Below, piece after piece: positions 32,739-41,443 of a stretch of 64,000 nucleotides of DNA. Under the pieces are notes generated by a model. That model saw only the letters and a program-made list of their open reading frames with translations, had not been told where the DNA came from and did not search any database. A program made the translations under genes and the position numbers. Location: contig NZ_MPIN01000002.1 in NCBI RefSeq assembly GCF_001887355.1, forward strand, positions 1 through 64,000, read 5' to 3'. The stretch's first letter is position 1. The number at the start of each line of letters is the position of its first letter. Origin of the DNA: Cystobacter ferrugineus. Its GTDB lineage: Bacteria; Myxococcota; Myxococcia; Myxococcales; Myxococcaceae.

Positions 32739-33542
32739 ATGACGAGCTACAACTTGAAGGGTCGCAGGGTATTGGTCACCGGTGGGGCGCGCGGTCTGGG
32801 GGCCGGCATCGCCGGAGCGATGGCGCGCGCGGGCGCGGACGTGATGGTCGCCGACCTGCTGGAGGAGGAAGGGCGCTCCACGGTGAACACCCTGCGCGAA
32901 GCAGGAGCACGGGCCGCTTTCGTGAAACTCGACGTGACGTCCGAGGCGGACTGGGAGCGTGGTATCGCGCGCACCCTCGAGGAACTCGGCGGGCTGGAAG
33001 TCCTCGTCAACAACGCGGGTATCGAGATCTCCGCGCTCGTCGTGGACATCGACCCCGAGGACCTGCGCCGCATGCTGGACGTCAACGTGGTGGGCGTGGC
33101 GCTCGGCCTCAAACATGGTCTGCGCGCCATGCGCCCCGGGGGCAAGGCGGGCGGGGGTGGGAGCATCATCAACCTCTCCTCCGTATCGGCCACCATCGCC
33201 TTGCCAGGCATGGCGGGCTACTCGGGTACCAAGTCGGCCGTGGACCGCATGACCCGCATCGCCGCGCAGGAGTCCGGCAGACTCGGTTACGGCGTGCGCG
33301 TCAACTGCATCTACCCCGGGCTCGTCCCCACGGCGATGGGCAACCAGCTCGCCGAGAGCATGGTGAAGCTCGGGCTCGCGCCGAACACGGAAGCGGCCGT
33401 CCGTGACGTCATTGCCCAGACGCCGCTGGGCCGGCTCGGCGAGGTGTCGGACATGGCGGATGCCGCCGTGTTCCTCGCCTCGGACGCCTCGCGATTCATC
33501 ACGGGTATCGGTCTACCGGTAGACGGTGGCATGGGCATGTAA
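32739..33542 (+). CDS. Short-chain dehydrogenase/reductase (classical)
   Basis: A 267-residue Rossmann-fold oxidoreductase. Motifs: VTGGARGLGAGIA (TGxxxGxG cofactor loop), acidic D after beta-2 (VADLLEEE, suggesting NAD preference), NNAGIE, catalytic Ser in NLSSVSA, YSGTKSAV (Tyr-x3-Lys) and a C-terminal GLPVDGGMGM. It resembles hydroxysteroid dehydrogenase-type SDRs. GGAG precedes ATG 32739 by about 8 bases. It follows the M28 operon by 35 bases but is functionally distinct; it converges on the GMC oxidoreductase. Substrate unknown. Confidence 0.92.
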   Translation: MTSYNLKGRRVLVTGGARGLGAGIAGAMARAGADVMVADLLEEEGRSTVNTLREAGARAAFVKLDVTSEADWERGIARTLEELGGLEVLVNNAGIEISALVVDIDPEDLRRMLDVNVVGVALGLKHGLRAMRPGGKAGGGGSIINLSSVSATIALPGMAGYSGTKSAVDRMTRIAAQESGRLGYGVRVNCIYPGLVPTAMGNQLAESMVKLGLAPNTEAAVRDVIAQTPLGRLGEVSDMADAAVFLASDASRFITGIGLPVDGGMGM

Positions 33543-33588
33543 TGCCCCTGCCATGCTCCTGCTCCGTGTTGCCCCTGAACGTCCTTGC

Positions 33589-35223
33589 TCAGGACTTTCC
33601 GAGGATGAGCCGGCCGCAGCGGTCGCCGATCATCATCGCGGGGGCATTGGTGTTGCCCGAGGTGACGAAGGGCATGATGGCGGCGCTCGCCAGCCGCAGA
33701 CCCTTGACGCCACGCACGCGCAGCTCCGGATCCACCACCGCCAGTTCGTCCGTGCCCATCTTGCACGTGCCCACCGAGTGGAAGTCGGACTCGGAGTGCT
33801 GCCGGAGCGCGTCCACCCACTGCTCGTCGGTGACGACCTCCGGACCGGGGGTGTGCTCCACGTCCTCGACCCAGTCGCGCAGGCCCGGCGCACCGAGAAG
33901 CTGACGGACGAGCTTGTAACCCTCGAGCTGGTTGGCGACGTCCTCCTCCGTCCCCAGGAAGTTCGGGTCGATGACGGGAGCGTCCTGGTGGTGGGCCGAG
34001 CGCAGCTTCACGGTGCCACGGCTCGTCGGGTGCAGGTTGATGAGACCGAAGGCCAGTGCCTCGGAGGGATAGGAGCCCCAGCCGTAGCGCATGTAGTACG
34101 TCTGGACCTGGAACTTGGGAGACTCCGGGCGAGGTCCCTGCCCCGTGAAGACGTTGACGTCCATGGTGGTGAGATGGGTGGCGGGCTCGGGCTGCCGGAG
34201 CTTCCTCACCGCCACCGAGACGAGGTGGTCGTGCAGGTTCTTCCCCACCCCCGCGACCTTCGCCACCACGGGGATGCCATGGGGCTCGAGGTCCGCCGGA
34301 TCGCCGATGCCGGAGAGCATCAGCAGGTGGGGCGTCTGGATGGTGCCCGCGCAGACGATGACCTCGCGCCGCGCCTCCACGGACAGCTCGCCGCTGTCGC
34401 TGTCCAGGATGACACGCTCGAGCTTCTTCGCGCTGTCGAAGGCGAGGCGCTTCACCTGGGCATTCAGCATCAACGTGAGCCGGGGATCGGCCAGGTACTG
34501 CGACACGAAGGTGGAGAAGGCGTCCTGGCGGATGCCGTCCACCACGTTGAGCTGGCTATAGGTGACGCCCAACTGGTTGTCGCCGTTGTAGTCCTCGTTG
34601 AAGGGATGGCCGAGCCCCACCGCGGCCTGGACGATGGCCTGGGACAACGCGTTGCGCGCGGTGAGCTCATTGGAGGGGCGGATGGGTCCGGTCAGGGCCA
34701 GGAAGGAGGGAAGGACGCTCGCGAAGTCCCAGCCGCGGCACCCGGCCGCGGCCCAGCCATCGTAGTCGGCCCGGTTGCCGCGCACCCAGACCATGCCGTT
34801 GATGGAGCTGCTGCCACCGCTCACCCTGCCACAGGAGTAGGACTGGGGCCTGCCCTTCAGCGCTGCCTGCGGCTCGGACTTGTAGCCCCAGTCGGTCTCG
34901 GCGCCCGGCTGGGTCAACTTGTAGGACTGGGTGAAGTCCTTGATCTCCGGACGATCATGGGTGCCGCCCGCCTCGATGAGGAGGACGCGGGCGTCCGAGT
35001 CCGCCAGGAGCCTGGCGGCCAGCGTGCAGCCCGCGGAGCCCGCACCAATGATGATGTAGTCGTAGTCCCTCGAGTCCGAGCACCCGACGAGGGTGGGCAT
35101 CCCGAGCGCGGCGGTCGAGAGACCGAGCAGCTTCAACAACTCACGGCGGGAGTACCTGCCCGCGGCCGCCACCTGGAGAAGCGCCTTCATGTCGGAGGCG
35201 GAGCGGGTCTTGTTCCTGTTCAT
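33589..35223 (-). CDS. GMC-family FAD oxidoreductase, exported (Tat-type signal)
   Basis: A 544-residue glucose-methanol-choline oxidoreductase. The N-terminus has a twin-arginine-like signal (YSRRELLKLLGLSTAALG) ending in a lipobox-like LVGCS. FAD binding is shown by IIIGAGSAGCTLAARL and EAGG, and the GMC signature by GRVSGGSSSINGMVWVRG. The C-terminal catalytic part has FHSVGTCKMG and NTNAPAMMIG. Related enzymes oxidise alcohols, choline or sterol-type substrates. It lies 75 bases after the FAD monooxygenase gene on the same strand, so the two may be transcribed together. Confidence 0.92.
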   Translation of the reverse strand: MNRNKTRSASDMKALLQVAAAGRYSRRELLKLLGLSTAALGMPTLVGCSDSRDYDYIIIGAGSAGCTLAARLLADSDARVLLIEAGGTHDRPEIKDFTQSYKLTQPGAETDWGYKSEPQAALKGRPQSYSCGRVSGGSSSINGMVWVRGNRADYDGWAAAGCRGWDFASVLPSFLALTGPIRPSNELTARNALSQAIVQAAVGLGHPFNEDYNGDNQLGVTYSQLNVVDGIRQDAFSTFVSQYLADPRLTLMLNAQVKRLAFDSAKKLERVILDSDSGELSVEARREVIVCAGTIQTPHLLMLSGIGDPADLEPHGIPVVAKVAGVGKNLHDHLVSVAVRKLRQPEPATHLTTMDVNVFTGQGPRPESPKFQVQTYYMRYGWGSYPSEALAFGLINLHPTSRGTVKLRSAHHQDAPVIDPNFLGTEEDVANQLEGYKLVRQLLGAPGLRDWVEDVEHTPGPEVVTDEQWVDALRQHSESDFHSVGTCKMGTDELAVVDPELRVRGVKGLRLASAAIMPFVTSGNTNAPAMMIGDRCGRLILGKS

Positions 35224-35298
35224 CTGAGGTCTGCCTTTTCTGGAGTGGACGTGCTTCGGGGAGCTTCGTACTACAAAGAGGAGCCCCTCCCCTGTTGG

Positions 35299-36474
35299 TC
35301 ACGACGCCAGGAAGTCGTGGCCCACCACACGACGAAGCTGCTCGAGCGCCACGGAGGACGGCAGGGCCCGCATCAGCAGATCCCGCCCCCACCGCGCCAC
35401 CGGGTTGCGGAGGTAGCGGATGGCTCCTGCCCGCATGCTCAGCTCGGAGACGTACGCCGTGCGAGGCCGACGTCTCGCCTCGTAGGTCCGCAGCGCTCGG
35501 ATCCGGTCGGAGTCCTCGCGCAGCAGCTTCGCCAGCACCAGGGCATCCTCGATGGCCTGGCATGCTCCCTGGCCCATGTCGGTCACCATCGCGTGCGCCG
35601 AGTCGCCCAGCAGCGTGACCGGGCCCTCGCCCCAGCGCGGCAACGGCTCCAGGTAGTGGATGTCCGTACGAATGATGTCGGACTCCGGCGTGGCACGCAC
35701 CAGGGACTCGACGGGCTCGCGCCAGCCCCGGACATGGCTCAGCACCGCCTCCCGGTGGCCGCCCTCCGCATCTCGCCCGCCCTCGGGCGCGGGGACCAGC
35801 AGGAACCAATACATCCGCCACGTGCCCCCGGGGCCCCGGCCGATGTGAGTGATGCCGAAGCGGGCGCCCGGACCGTAGAGCTCGAATTGGCTCCCCTCGG
35901 GAATCACCGCGGATGCGACGCTCACGACCCCTCGCCAGGAGGTCCGACCGCCGTACCGTGGCCTCACCTCTGGGAGCAGCCGCTGGCGGACAACCGAGTG
36001 CAATCCGTCCGCGCCGATGAGACAGTCGCCCCTTACCTGCTGACCATCGGCGAAGGTGACGCGTACCCCCTCACCCTCGACGTGAAAGCCCGTACATGCG
36101 GCGCCCAGTCGCACCCCGTCCGGCCCGAGCGCCCGCAGCAGCACCTGCTGGAGATCCGCGCGGAGCAACCCCACCGTCGGCTGACCCACCTCCCGGCCCA
36201 GCGCCTCCACGGACAGGCGGGAGAGGACCTTGCCATCCCACCGATGCACCACCGTCTCACGCCACGAGGCCCCCACGTCGGCCACCTCCCGAGCCAGCCC
36301 CAGCGCCTCGAATGCCCTCATGGCGTTCGGCCAGAGCGACAGCCCAGCGCCGAGTGGCCGGTAGGCCTCGGCCCGCTCGTACACCGCGACCTCGAGACCG
36401 GCTTGCCGGAGCGCGATGGCGGCACACAACCCACCAATCCCCCCTCCGATGATGACGACTCCGCGTGATGGCAT
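35299..36474 (-). CDS. FAD-dependent monooxygenase (p-hydroxybenzoate hydroxylase type)
   Basis: A 391-residue class A flavin monooxygenase. Motifs in order: VVIIGGGIGGLCAAIALRQ (dinucleotide fold), GLLRADLQQVLL, CLIGADGLHSVVR (DG motif, FAD/NADPH), and LLGDSAHAMVTDMGQGACQA (GD motif). ATG 36474 is preferred over 36489 because GGGGAAGGG lies just upstream. It resembles salicylate/zeaxanthin epoxidase-like enzymes. It may form an operon with the GMC gene. The substrate is unknown; no aromatic degradation genes adjoin it. Confidence 0.9.
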   Translation of the reverse strand: MPSRGVVIIGGGIGGLCAAIALRQAGLEVAVYERAEAYRPLGAGLSLWPNAMRAFEALGLAREVADVGASWRETVVHRWDGKVLSRLSVEALGREVGQPTVGLLRADLQQVLLRALGPDGVRLGAACTGFHVEGEGVRVTFADGQQVRGDCLIGADGLHSVVRQRLLPEVRPRYGGRTSWRGVVSVASAVIPEGSQFELYGPGARFGITHIGRGPGGTWRMYWFLLVPAPEGGRDAEGGHREAVLSHVRGWREPVESLVRATPESDIIRTDIHYLEPLPRWGEGPVTLLGDSAHAMVTDMGQGACQAIEDALVLAKLLREDSDRIRALRTYEARRRPRTAYVSELSMRAGAIRYLRNPVARWGRDLLMRALPSSVALEQLRRVVGHDFLAS

Positions 36475-36709
36475 GATGCCCTTCCCCATGCATCGAGGGC
36501 GGACTCAGAGCACAGAAGCCGACCAGCAACCGGAAATCCACCGCCCCACCGATGAACTCACGATGGTCCGTGGAGGAGCGGTGAGAGTCAACGCCGTTGT
36601 CGCGAGGAGCGGACTCGCGCGGAGCTGGCACGGCGGCACCTGGGCGCTCGACCCGGTCCGCCGGCGACGCCCCGGGCACGCCGCGCCCCTCACGACAGGC
36701 GACCCTCCT

Positions 36710-37885
36710 TCAGTTCGCTGGGCAGAAGACGATGTCGAAGTCCTCGGCGTTGCACGCCGCCATCACCGAGTCATCGCCCGACCACGAGTACGACTGCGAG
36801 CACATCGCGTCGAAGTACTTCGCCACGACGCTGTTGGGGTTGTCGCGATCGCGGCTCACGCAGGAGATGATCTGGCCGGCGGCGTTGCGCAACTGACCCT
36901 CCGCGGGGCACTTCGCCAGCATGTCCATCGGGCAGCTGCGCGTCTGGCCCGTACAGGTCGTCCCACCCGCCAGATCATAGGGAATGATCTTCAGGGGGAG
37001 GTTGTGGGCATCCACGTGGCTGAGGTTGAACCAATCCCAGCTATTGTAGGAATAGAACACCTCGTTGAAGCCAAACTCCGCCAGCGAGTGATGCTCGAAG
37101 CCCGGGTCCTCGCCCTTGCGGAAGCCCCAGTAGCGCTTGGTCAGCATCATGTCCGTGACGGAGCCAATGGTCCGGCACGCCTCCTGGCCCGAGTTCAGGT
37201 CTCCCCCGGTGATGTTGTTGCCGGCGAAGGTGACCGGGAAGGAGCACCGGTTGATGAAGCGCAGGCTCGTCTTCCCATCATTGGTGCCCAGACACCCCTT
37301 GCCCGAGGGCGGAGGCGGCGTGGCATCCACCCGGTCGAGGGTGAAGAGCTGGTTGGCGCTGCCAGTATAGGTGTACTGAACATACTCCGTGCCGTTGTTC
37401 GCGGAGCCCCAGTACAGATCGACGGCCAGGTCCGTGTGGCGCGGATGGATGCTGAACTGGTTGTTGCCCCGGCTCACGAACTTGAACTGCTGGTTGGCCC
37501 CGCCGACGTATGACCACTGGTGCACCTTGGCGTTCAGCGCGGTGCTGACATCGATGATGTCGAGCCCCTTGCCGCTGGCGGCGTTGATGATCTTCCAGTA
37601 CCCGTCCGACGTCGGGGAGATGTGGAACTTCTGCGCGTTGCTGCCGTTACAGTCCCATTGCTGCACCTTGGCGCCATCCGCGGTGCTCCCCGAGGCCACG
37701 TCGACACACTTGTTCGTCATGACGGAGCGGATGACATAGTCCCCCTCCGTGACGCTCGATACGATGGCCTCGCGCTCGAGCTGCCCGGTCTGCTCGGCGG
37801 TCTCCACCTCGGCGACGTTGCATCCACCCAACGCAGCCAGAACGCTCAACAGAGACACACGACGGAACGCCGTCTTTCGCGACAT
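36710..37885 (-). CDS. Lipoprotein with ricin-type lectin domain and thaumatin-like domain
   Basis: A 391-residue exported protein. A lipobox (VLAALGGC, Cys near 22) suggests a surface lipoprotein. Residues about 45-185 are a ricin-B beta-trefoil (repeats VASGSTADGAKVQQWDCNG, KVHQW, QQF, QLF). A proline linker (PPPPSG) leads to residues about 200-391, a thaumatin-like domain: FNLSHVDAHNLPLKI corresponds to the YDVSLVDGFNLPM signature, and CSQSYSWSGDD and DFDIVFCP match its C-terminus. Plant and fungal thaumatin-like proteins bind or cleave beta-1,3-glucan. The lectin plus thaumatin pairing suggests a fungal-wall-binding or lytic factor. It is divergent from a glycoside hydrolase. Confidence 0.85.
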   Translation of the reverse strand: MSRKTAFRRVSLLSVLAALGGCNVAEVETAEQTGQLEREAIVSSVTEGDYVIRSVMTNKCVDVASGSTADGAKVQQWDCNGSNAQKFHISPTSDGYWKIINAASGKGLDIIDVSTALNAKVHQWSYVGGANQQFKFVSRGNNQFSIHPRHTDLAVDLYWGSANNGTEYVQYTYTGSANQLFTLDRVDATPPPPSGKGCLGTNDGKTSLRFINRCSFPVTFAGNNITGGDLNSGQEACRTIGSVTDMMLTKRYWGFRKGEDPGFEHHSLAEFGFNEVFYSYNSWDWFNLSHVDAHNLPLKIIPYDLAGGTTCTGQTRSCPMDMLAKCPAEGQLRNAAGQIISCVSRDRDNPNSVVAKYFDAMCSQSYSWSGDDSVMAACNAEDFDIVFCPAN

Positions 37886-38239
37886 GATGCTCTCCTTGTG
37901 AGGGAAGAAAGGGGTTGCTTGGCTCCCTCTCGCGGCCGCTCCAAAGCAATCCCCATGCCGTTTTCCTGCTTTTTAATTATTTCATGTTTTAACGTTTTCA
38001 TGGGCTTACCAGTGTTGCCCACGTGACGGTTATCATTGCTGCCTGATGACACGAGACATCACCTCTGGTGACTCGAGTCACCAGGGACGAGAAGCAGGTG
38101 CTTCATTCAAGCTTCAATTTTCTCCGCGTGATGTATCCGCGGGACCGCAATGGCTCACGGTGCAGCCTTCACGAACTCTCCCCATGTGGCCTCACCTTCG
38201 CAAGGCTCCCGGCATTACCACCTAAAAGGGGTTTTCCAC
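37886..38239. promoter_or_regulatory. AT-rich divergent control region
   Basis: These 354 bases separate the divergent lectin/thaumatin and glycoside hydrolase genes. The part around 37955-38010 is unusually AT-rich for this window (TTTTTAATTATTTCATG), as expected for promoters. A perfect palindrome lies at 38065-38084. An AAAAGGGG ribosome-site-like stretch precedes ATG 38240. No coding region is supported here. Confidence 0.6.
38065..38084. promoter_or_regulatory. Perfect 20-bp palindrome, candidate operator
   Basis: The half-site CTGGTGACTC is followed directly by its exact reverse complement GAGTCACCAG. It is 155 bases before the glycoside hydrolase ATG and 180 bases from the lectin/thaumatin ATG. 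A dimeric regulator bound here could control both genes. No regulator gene is adjacent. Confidence 0.6.
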
Positions 38240-39490
38240 ATGTACCGGTTTATTGTTGGGATGGGTGTCCTCACGCTGTTGGGGGCGGCGCCCGAGGCAC
38301 ACGCCAGACGCGCTCCGGAGACGCTGACCATCTCGGGCAAGCAGCTTTTGATCAATGGCCAACCCTTCATCGCCAAGGGCGTCAACTACCAGCCCGTGCC
38401 CCGGACGGGCCCGAGCAACTGGCCCGACGATTGGACCATGAACCGGGCCGTGGTGTTCAACGACCTGGCCAAGATGAAGGAGATGGGCGTCAACCTCATC
38501 CGCGTCTACGTGCAGTACGACCGGTTGTTCCAGAACTGGGACGAGCAGAACGATCCCTCGTCCGACCCGAGCCGGATCGATCAGACGGTGCTCGCCAACT
38601 ACCGCGCCGTCCTGGACGAGGCCGATCGCCAGGGCATCTACGTCCTCATGAACTACTTCCTGCCCACCTACGTGGACTACCGCGTGGGACAGCAGGTGAA
38701 GTTCAACAAGGACGCGCGCACGCGGCACAAGCTGCGCTTTCGCAACATCATCAACGTCTTCAAGAACCGCACCGAGTTCCCCATGGTGTTGATGTGGGCG
38801 CTCGGCAACGAGAACAACTTCGAGTGGAACCGCGGGCAGATGACGTCCGAGGCGATGTTCGACTTCCTCGGCGAGGCGATCCGCGAGGCCGATCAGCAGG
38901 CAGATTCGGCGCATCCCTATACCGTGGTGCTCGGGGACAACCCCCAGCTGGACATCCACAACACCAGTCTGCTCAACCGGGCGCCCCTCGTGGATGTCTG
39001 GTCCATCAACATGTACAACACGGAGCAGGGCTTCAGGAACATCATCCAGGGCTATCCGCTCAACAAGCCGCTCTTGTTCACGGAGTTTGGCTATGACGCC
39101 TGCCAGCACAACAAGGGCTGTGACTTCTCCAACCCGGAGGGCCGCGGCACCCTGGAAGCGCAGCAGCAACAGGCCGCGTTCTATCAGAGCCGCTGGGAGA
39201 ACGCGATGCTGCCCAACCTCAGCGCCAGGAGCACCGCCAACAAGCTGCTGGGCGGCGTGGTGTTCGAGTGGAACGACGAGTGGTGGAAGGATGGAGCCGG
39301 CCCTCGTGACGTCCACGACACCGGAGGGTTCTCCAACGCCAACCTCGTTCCCGACTGCTTCATGAACGAGGAGTGGTTCGGACTCTCCACCGCCCTCAAG
39401 GATACGGAGACCAGTGGGCGCTACTACCGTTCCGCCTTCACCCAGCTCAAGAAGATGTGGACCGCTCCGGCCCTGACGTCCGCCAAATAG
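38240..39490 (+). CDS. Secreted glycoside hydrolase, TIM-barrel (GH2-TIM / GH5-like)
   Basis: A 416-residue protein with a short signal peptide (MYRFIVGMGVLTLLGA, cleavage near AHA). The fold is the GH-A TIM barrel: LLINGQPFIAKGVNYQP, GVNLIRVYVQYD, acid/base E191 in WALGNEN and nucleophile E282 in LLFTEFGYD. The GVNYQP opening also recalls GH72 beta-1,3-glucanosyltransferases. ATG 38240 is chosen over an in-frame start at 38150 because of the signal peptide and the AAAAGGGG stretch upstream. With the divergent lectin/thaumatin-like protein it suggests joint action on a beta-glucan-type polymer; the exact glycan is not known. Confidence 0.85.
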   Translation: MYRFIVGMGVLTLLGAAPEAHARRAPETLTISGKQLLINGQPFIAKGVNYQPVPRTGPSNWPDDWTMNRAVVFNDLAKMKEMGVNLIRVYVQYDRLFQNWDEQNDPSSDPSRIDQTVLANYRAVLDEADRQGIYVLMNYFLPTYVDYRVGQQVKFNKDARTRHKLRFRNIINVFKNRTEFPMVLMWALGNENNFEWNRGQMTSEAMFDFLGEAIREADQQADSAHPYTVVLGDNPQLDIHNTSLLNRAPLVDVWSINMYNTEQGFRNIIQGYPLNKPLLFTEFGYDACQHNKGCDFSNPEGRGTLEAQQQQAAFYQSRWENAMLPNLSARSTANKLLGGVVFEWNDEWWKDGAGPRDVHDTGGFSNANLVPDCFMNEEWFGLSTALKDTETSGRYYRSAFTQLKKMWTAPALTSAK

Positions 39491-39508
39491 GCCAGCGCGA
39501 CACCTCCG

Positions 39509-39631
39509 CGCCTCGGTGTCGCCAGGGTGCTCCACTTCGGCACCGAGGAACAGAAACCGCAATGGCTTCCGCTCTTCGCCACGGGCTCGTCCCTCCTCAC
39601 CATCGCGGTGACCGAATGGGACCCCTCGCCC
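39509..39631 (+). pseudogene. Acyl-CoA dehydrogenase fragment
   Basis: An open stretch without its own start reads RLGVARVLHFGTEEQKPQWL, then PLFATG and IAVTEWDPSP. This matches the acyl-CoA dehydrogenase element GSEEQKxxxLPxLAxGE...ALTEPxAGSD. Only about 40 codons remain, ending 40 bases before the SDR gene. It is a remnant, not a gene. Confidence 0.55.
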
Positions 39632-39670
39632 ATGCAACACTGCACCACACGAAAGCAAGAGGAGCTGCAC

Positions 39671-40498
39671 ATGGCTGAAAGAAAGGTCTGTCTCGTCACG
39701 GGTGCCTCGTCCGGAATCGGCCTGGCTGTCGCGCTGGAGCTGGTGCGCTCCGGTCACACGGTGTACGGCGCCGCGCGGCGCGTGAATCGGATGGAAGGTC
39801 TTCGCGCGGCTGGCGGCCACCCGATCGCGATGGACGTCTCGCGCGACGAGGACGTGGCGCGCGTGGTGCGCACCGTCCTCGACACGCAGGGGCGGCTCGA
39901 CGTCCTCGTGAACAACGCGGGGCTCGGGCTGCACGGCTCAATCGAGGACACGCCGCTCGAGAAAGCGCGCCACCTGTTCGAGGTCAACCTCTTCGGCGCG
40001 GCCCGGCTGGTCCAGCTCGTCCTGCCAGCAATGCGCACACAGGGGTCGGGGACCATCGTCAACGTCTCGTCGATCGGCGGAGAGATCGCGCTCCCGCTGG
40101 GCGCCTGGTACTACGCCTCGAAGCACGCGTTGGAGGCGTTCTCCGATTCGCTCCGCCAGGAGCTCGGGAGGTTCGGCGTGCGCGTGGTGCTGATCCAACC
40201 GGGCATCATCAAGACGGAGTTCGAGAAGGGCACGGCCCAGGAGCTGCGCGACGTCTCCGGACACGGCGCCTACGCGAGCATGGCGGAGGCGATGGCGAAG
40301 CGAGCCGAGCAGGCGTTCAGCGGCAAGAGCAAGGCGTCGGATCCGCTGGTGGTCGCAGAGGCAATCCGAGAGGCGATCAACTCGCCGTCGCCAGAAGCCC
40401 GCTACGTCGTGGGCTACCTCGGCAGGCTGCTGCTGATGCTCAACCGTGTCCTCCCGGATCGGGCGTGGGACCGGATGGTGACGGGCCGGCTCGGCTGA
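39671..40498 (+). CDS. Short-chain dehydrogenase/reductase
   Basis: A 275-residue SDR. Motifs: VTGASSGIGLAVAL, YGAARRVNRME (basic residues after beta-2, suggesting NADP), NNAGLGL, NVSSIGG and YYASKHAL (Tyr-x3-Lys). The tail VGYLGRLLLMLNRVLPDRAWD is typical of the oxidoreductase subgroup annotated as retinol- or steroid-dehydrogenase-like. GGAG lies 7 bases upstream of ATG 39671. It is preceded by an acyl-CoA dehydrogenase remnant. The substrate cannot be inferred. Confidence 0.92.
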   Translation: MAERKVCLVTGASSGIGLAVALELVRSGHTVYGAARRVNRMEGLRAAGGHPIAMDVSRDEDVARVVRTVLDTQGRLDVLVNNAGLGLHGSIEDTPLEKARHLFEVNLFGAARLVQLVLPAMRTQGSGTIVNVSSIGGEIALPLGAWYYASKHALEAFSDSLRQELGRFGVRVVLIQPGIIKTEFEKGTAQELRDVSGHGAYASMAEAMAKRAEQAFSGKSKASDPLVVAEAIREAINSPSPEARYVVGYLGRLLLMLNRVLPDRAWDRMVTGRLG

Positions 40499-40538
40499 AG
40501 TATCCCCCTGGGAGACACGGGCCGCGACATGTTCGAGG

Positions 40539-41264
40539 CTATCGAGGAAGTACGGTCGCGGCGATGGGGCGGTGATCAGACAGCTCGCTGTGGTCGAGCA
40601 CGCGCAAGTCACTGAGCTCCGCGCGGCAGGCCAGCAGGTGGTCGATGTCGAGACCGCCAGTCGCGTCCTCCGAGGGGCGCGTGCGCGGCGAGCCAGAAGG
40701 CAGCGCGCCCACCACCACCTCCGCGCCGAACGCGCGTACCAGCACCTCGCGCTCGGCGTTGAAGTCACCTCCGATGCAGACGGGCGCGCGCGACGCATGG
40801 AACAACTCCCGTAGCGTGGCGAACTGCGCCTCGCCCTTCGGGCCCCAGCTCACGTGCGTGCTGGCGACAACCAGCCCCGAAGGCACGGTGACCGCGAGCA
40901 CGCCCTTGCCAGGGTCGCCCGCGAAGGTCTGCGCACGGAATACCGTCGAGCCTCCGGGTGCGACGACCACCAGGTGCTCGCGCAGGTCGCGCATCGGCGG
41001 ACCGGGCCGCTTCAGCCTCGGCATGCGCGGGTACGGGTGGTCGAGCACGGCCCACGCGGGCAGGTGGTCGCGCAGGGACTGGAGCACGTCGCCGCTCACC
41101 TCCTGCAGCAGCGCGACCCCGAAGCCGTCGATGCACAAGGCCTTCGACACGAGGTCGACGACGCGACGCACGCGCTCGGGCTCATCGCGCCAACGGTGAA
41201 TGGCCGGCTCGCCGTAGTTCTCGGCGTGCACGCGGTGGAGGACGTTCCAGGTCAGCACCTTCAC
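40539..41264 (-). CDS. Endonuclease/exonuclease/phosphatase-family hydrolase
   Basis: A 241-residue member of the EEP superfamily. Motifs: VLTWNVLHR (Asn), LLQEVS (metal-binding Glu), STHVSWG, CIGGDFNAE (Asp/Asn) and LDIDHLLA with a final LSDHRPIA (catalytic Asp-His). Start GTG 41264 (VKVLTWNV) is chosen because the longer frame to 41465 would overlap the XapX genes. The fold acts on DNA, RNA, phosphoinositides or nucleotides. There is no signal peptide. A specific substrate is not assignable. Confidence 0.87.
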   Translation of the reverse strand: MKVLTWNVLHRVHAENYGEPAIHRWRDEPERVRRVVDLVSKALCIDGFGVALLQEVSGDVLQSLRDHLPAWAVLDHPYPRMPRLKRPGPPMRDLREHLVVVAPGGSTVFRAQTFAGDPGKGVLAVTVPSGLVVASTHVSWGPKGEAQFATLRELFHASRAPVCIGGDFNAEREVLVRAFGAEVVVGALPSGSPRTRPSEDATGGLDIDHLLACRAELSDLRVLDHSELSDHRPIAATVLPR

Positions 41265-41284
41265 GATTCGACAATATAGTGCAC

Positions 41285-41443
41285 TCAGCCCAGGAAATGA
41301 TCGCCGAGCAGATAGCCGACGGTCATTGCCACCACCAGCAGCGCGCCTTGCAGTTTCGGCGGGGCGGGCAAGGGAATATCGAGCAGGCGGCAACCGGCTC
41401 CGATGGCCAACGCCAGGACAGGACCGACCATGAGCTGCATCAT
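41285..41443 (-). CDS. XapX/DUF1427-like small membrane protein (second copy)
   Basis: A 52-residue protein, MMQLMVGPVLALAIGAGCRL and onward to VVAMTVGYLLGDHFLG, with two hydrophobic segments joined by DIPLPAPPKLQ. It is clearly related to the upstream neighbour (shared LAIGxGCRxLxIPxPAPP and LVVAMTxGYLLxDHF). Its ATG overlaps the stop of that gene by four bases (ATGA), showing translational coupling. XapX domains are short two-helix membrane modules of unknown function. Confidence 0.75.
   Translation of the reverse strand: MMQLMVGPVLALAIGAGCRLLDIPLPAPPKLQGALLVVAMTVGYLLGDHFLG

Noticed and set aside
33526-36468. A 980-codon plus-strand frame
   Set aside because: It is antisense to the GMC oxidoreductase and FAD monooxygenase genes, both well supported, and shows only Arg/His/Gly-rich shadow composition.
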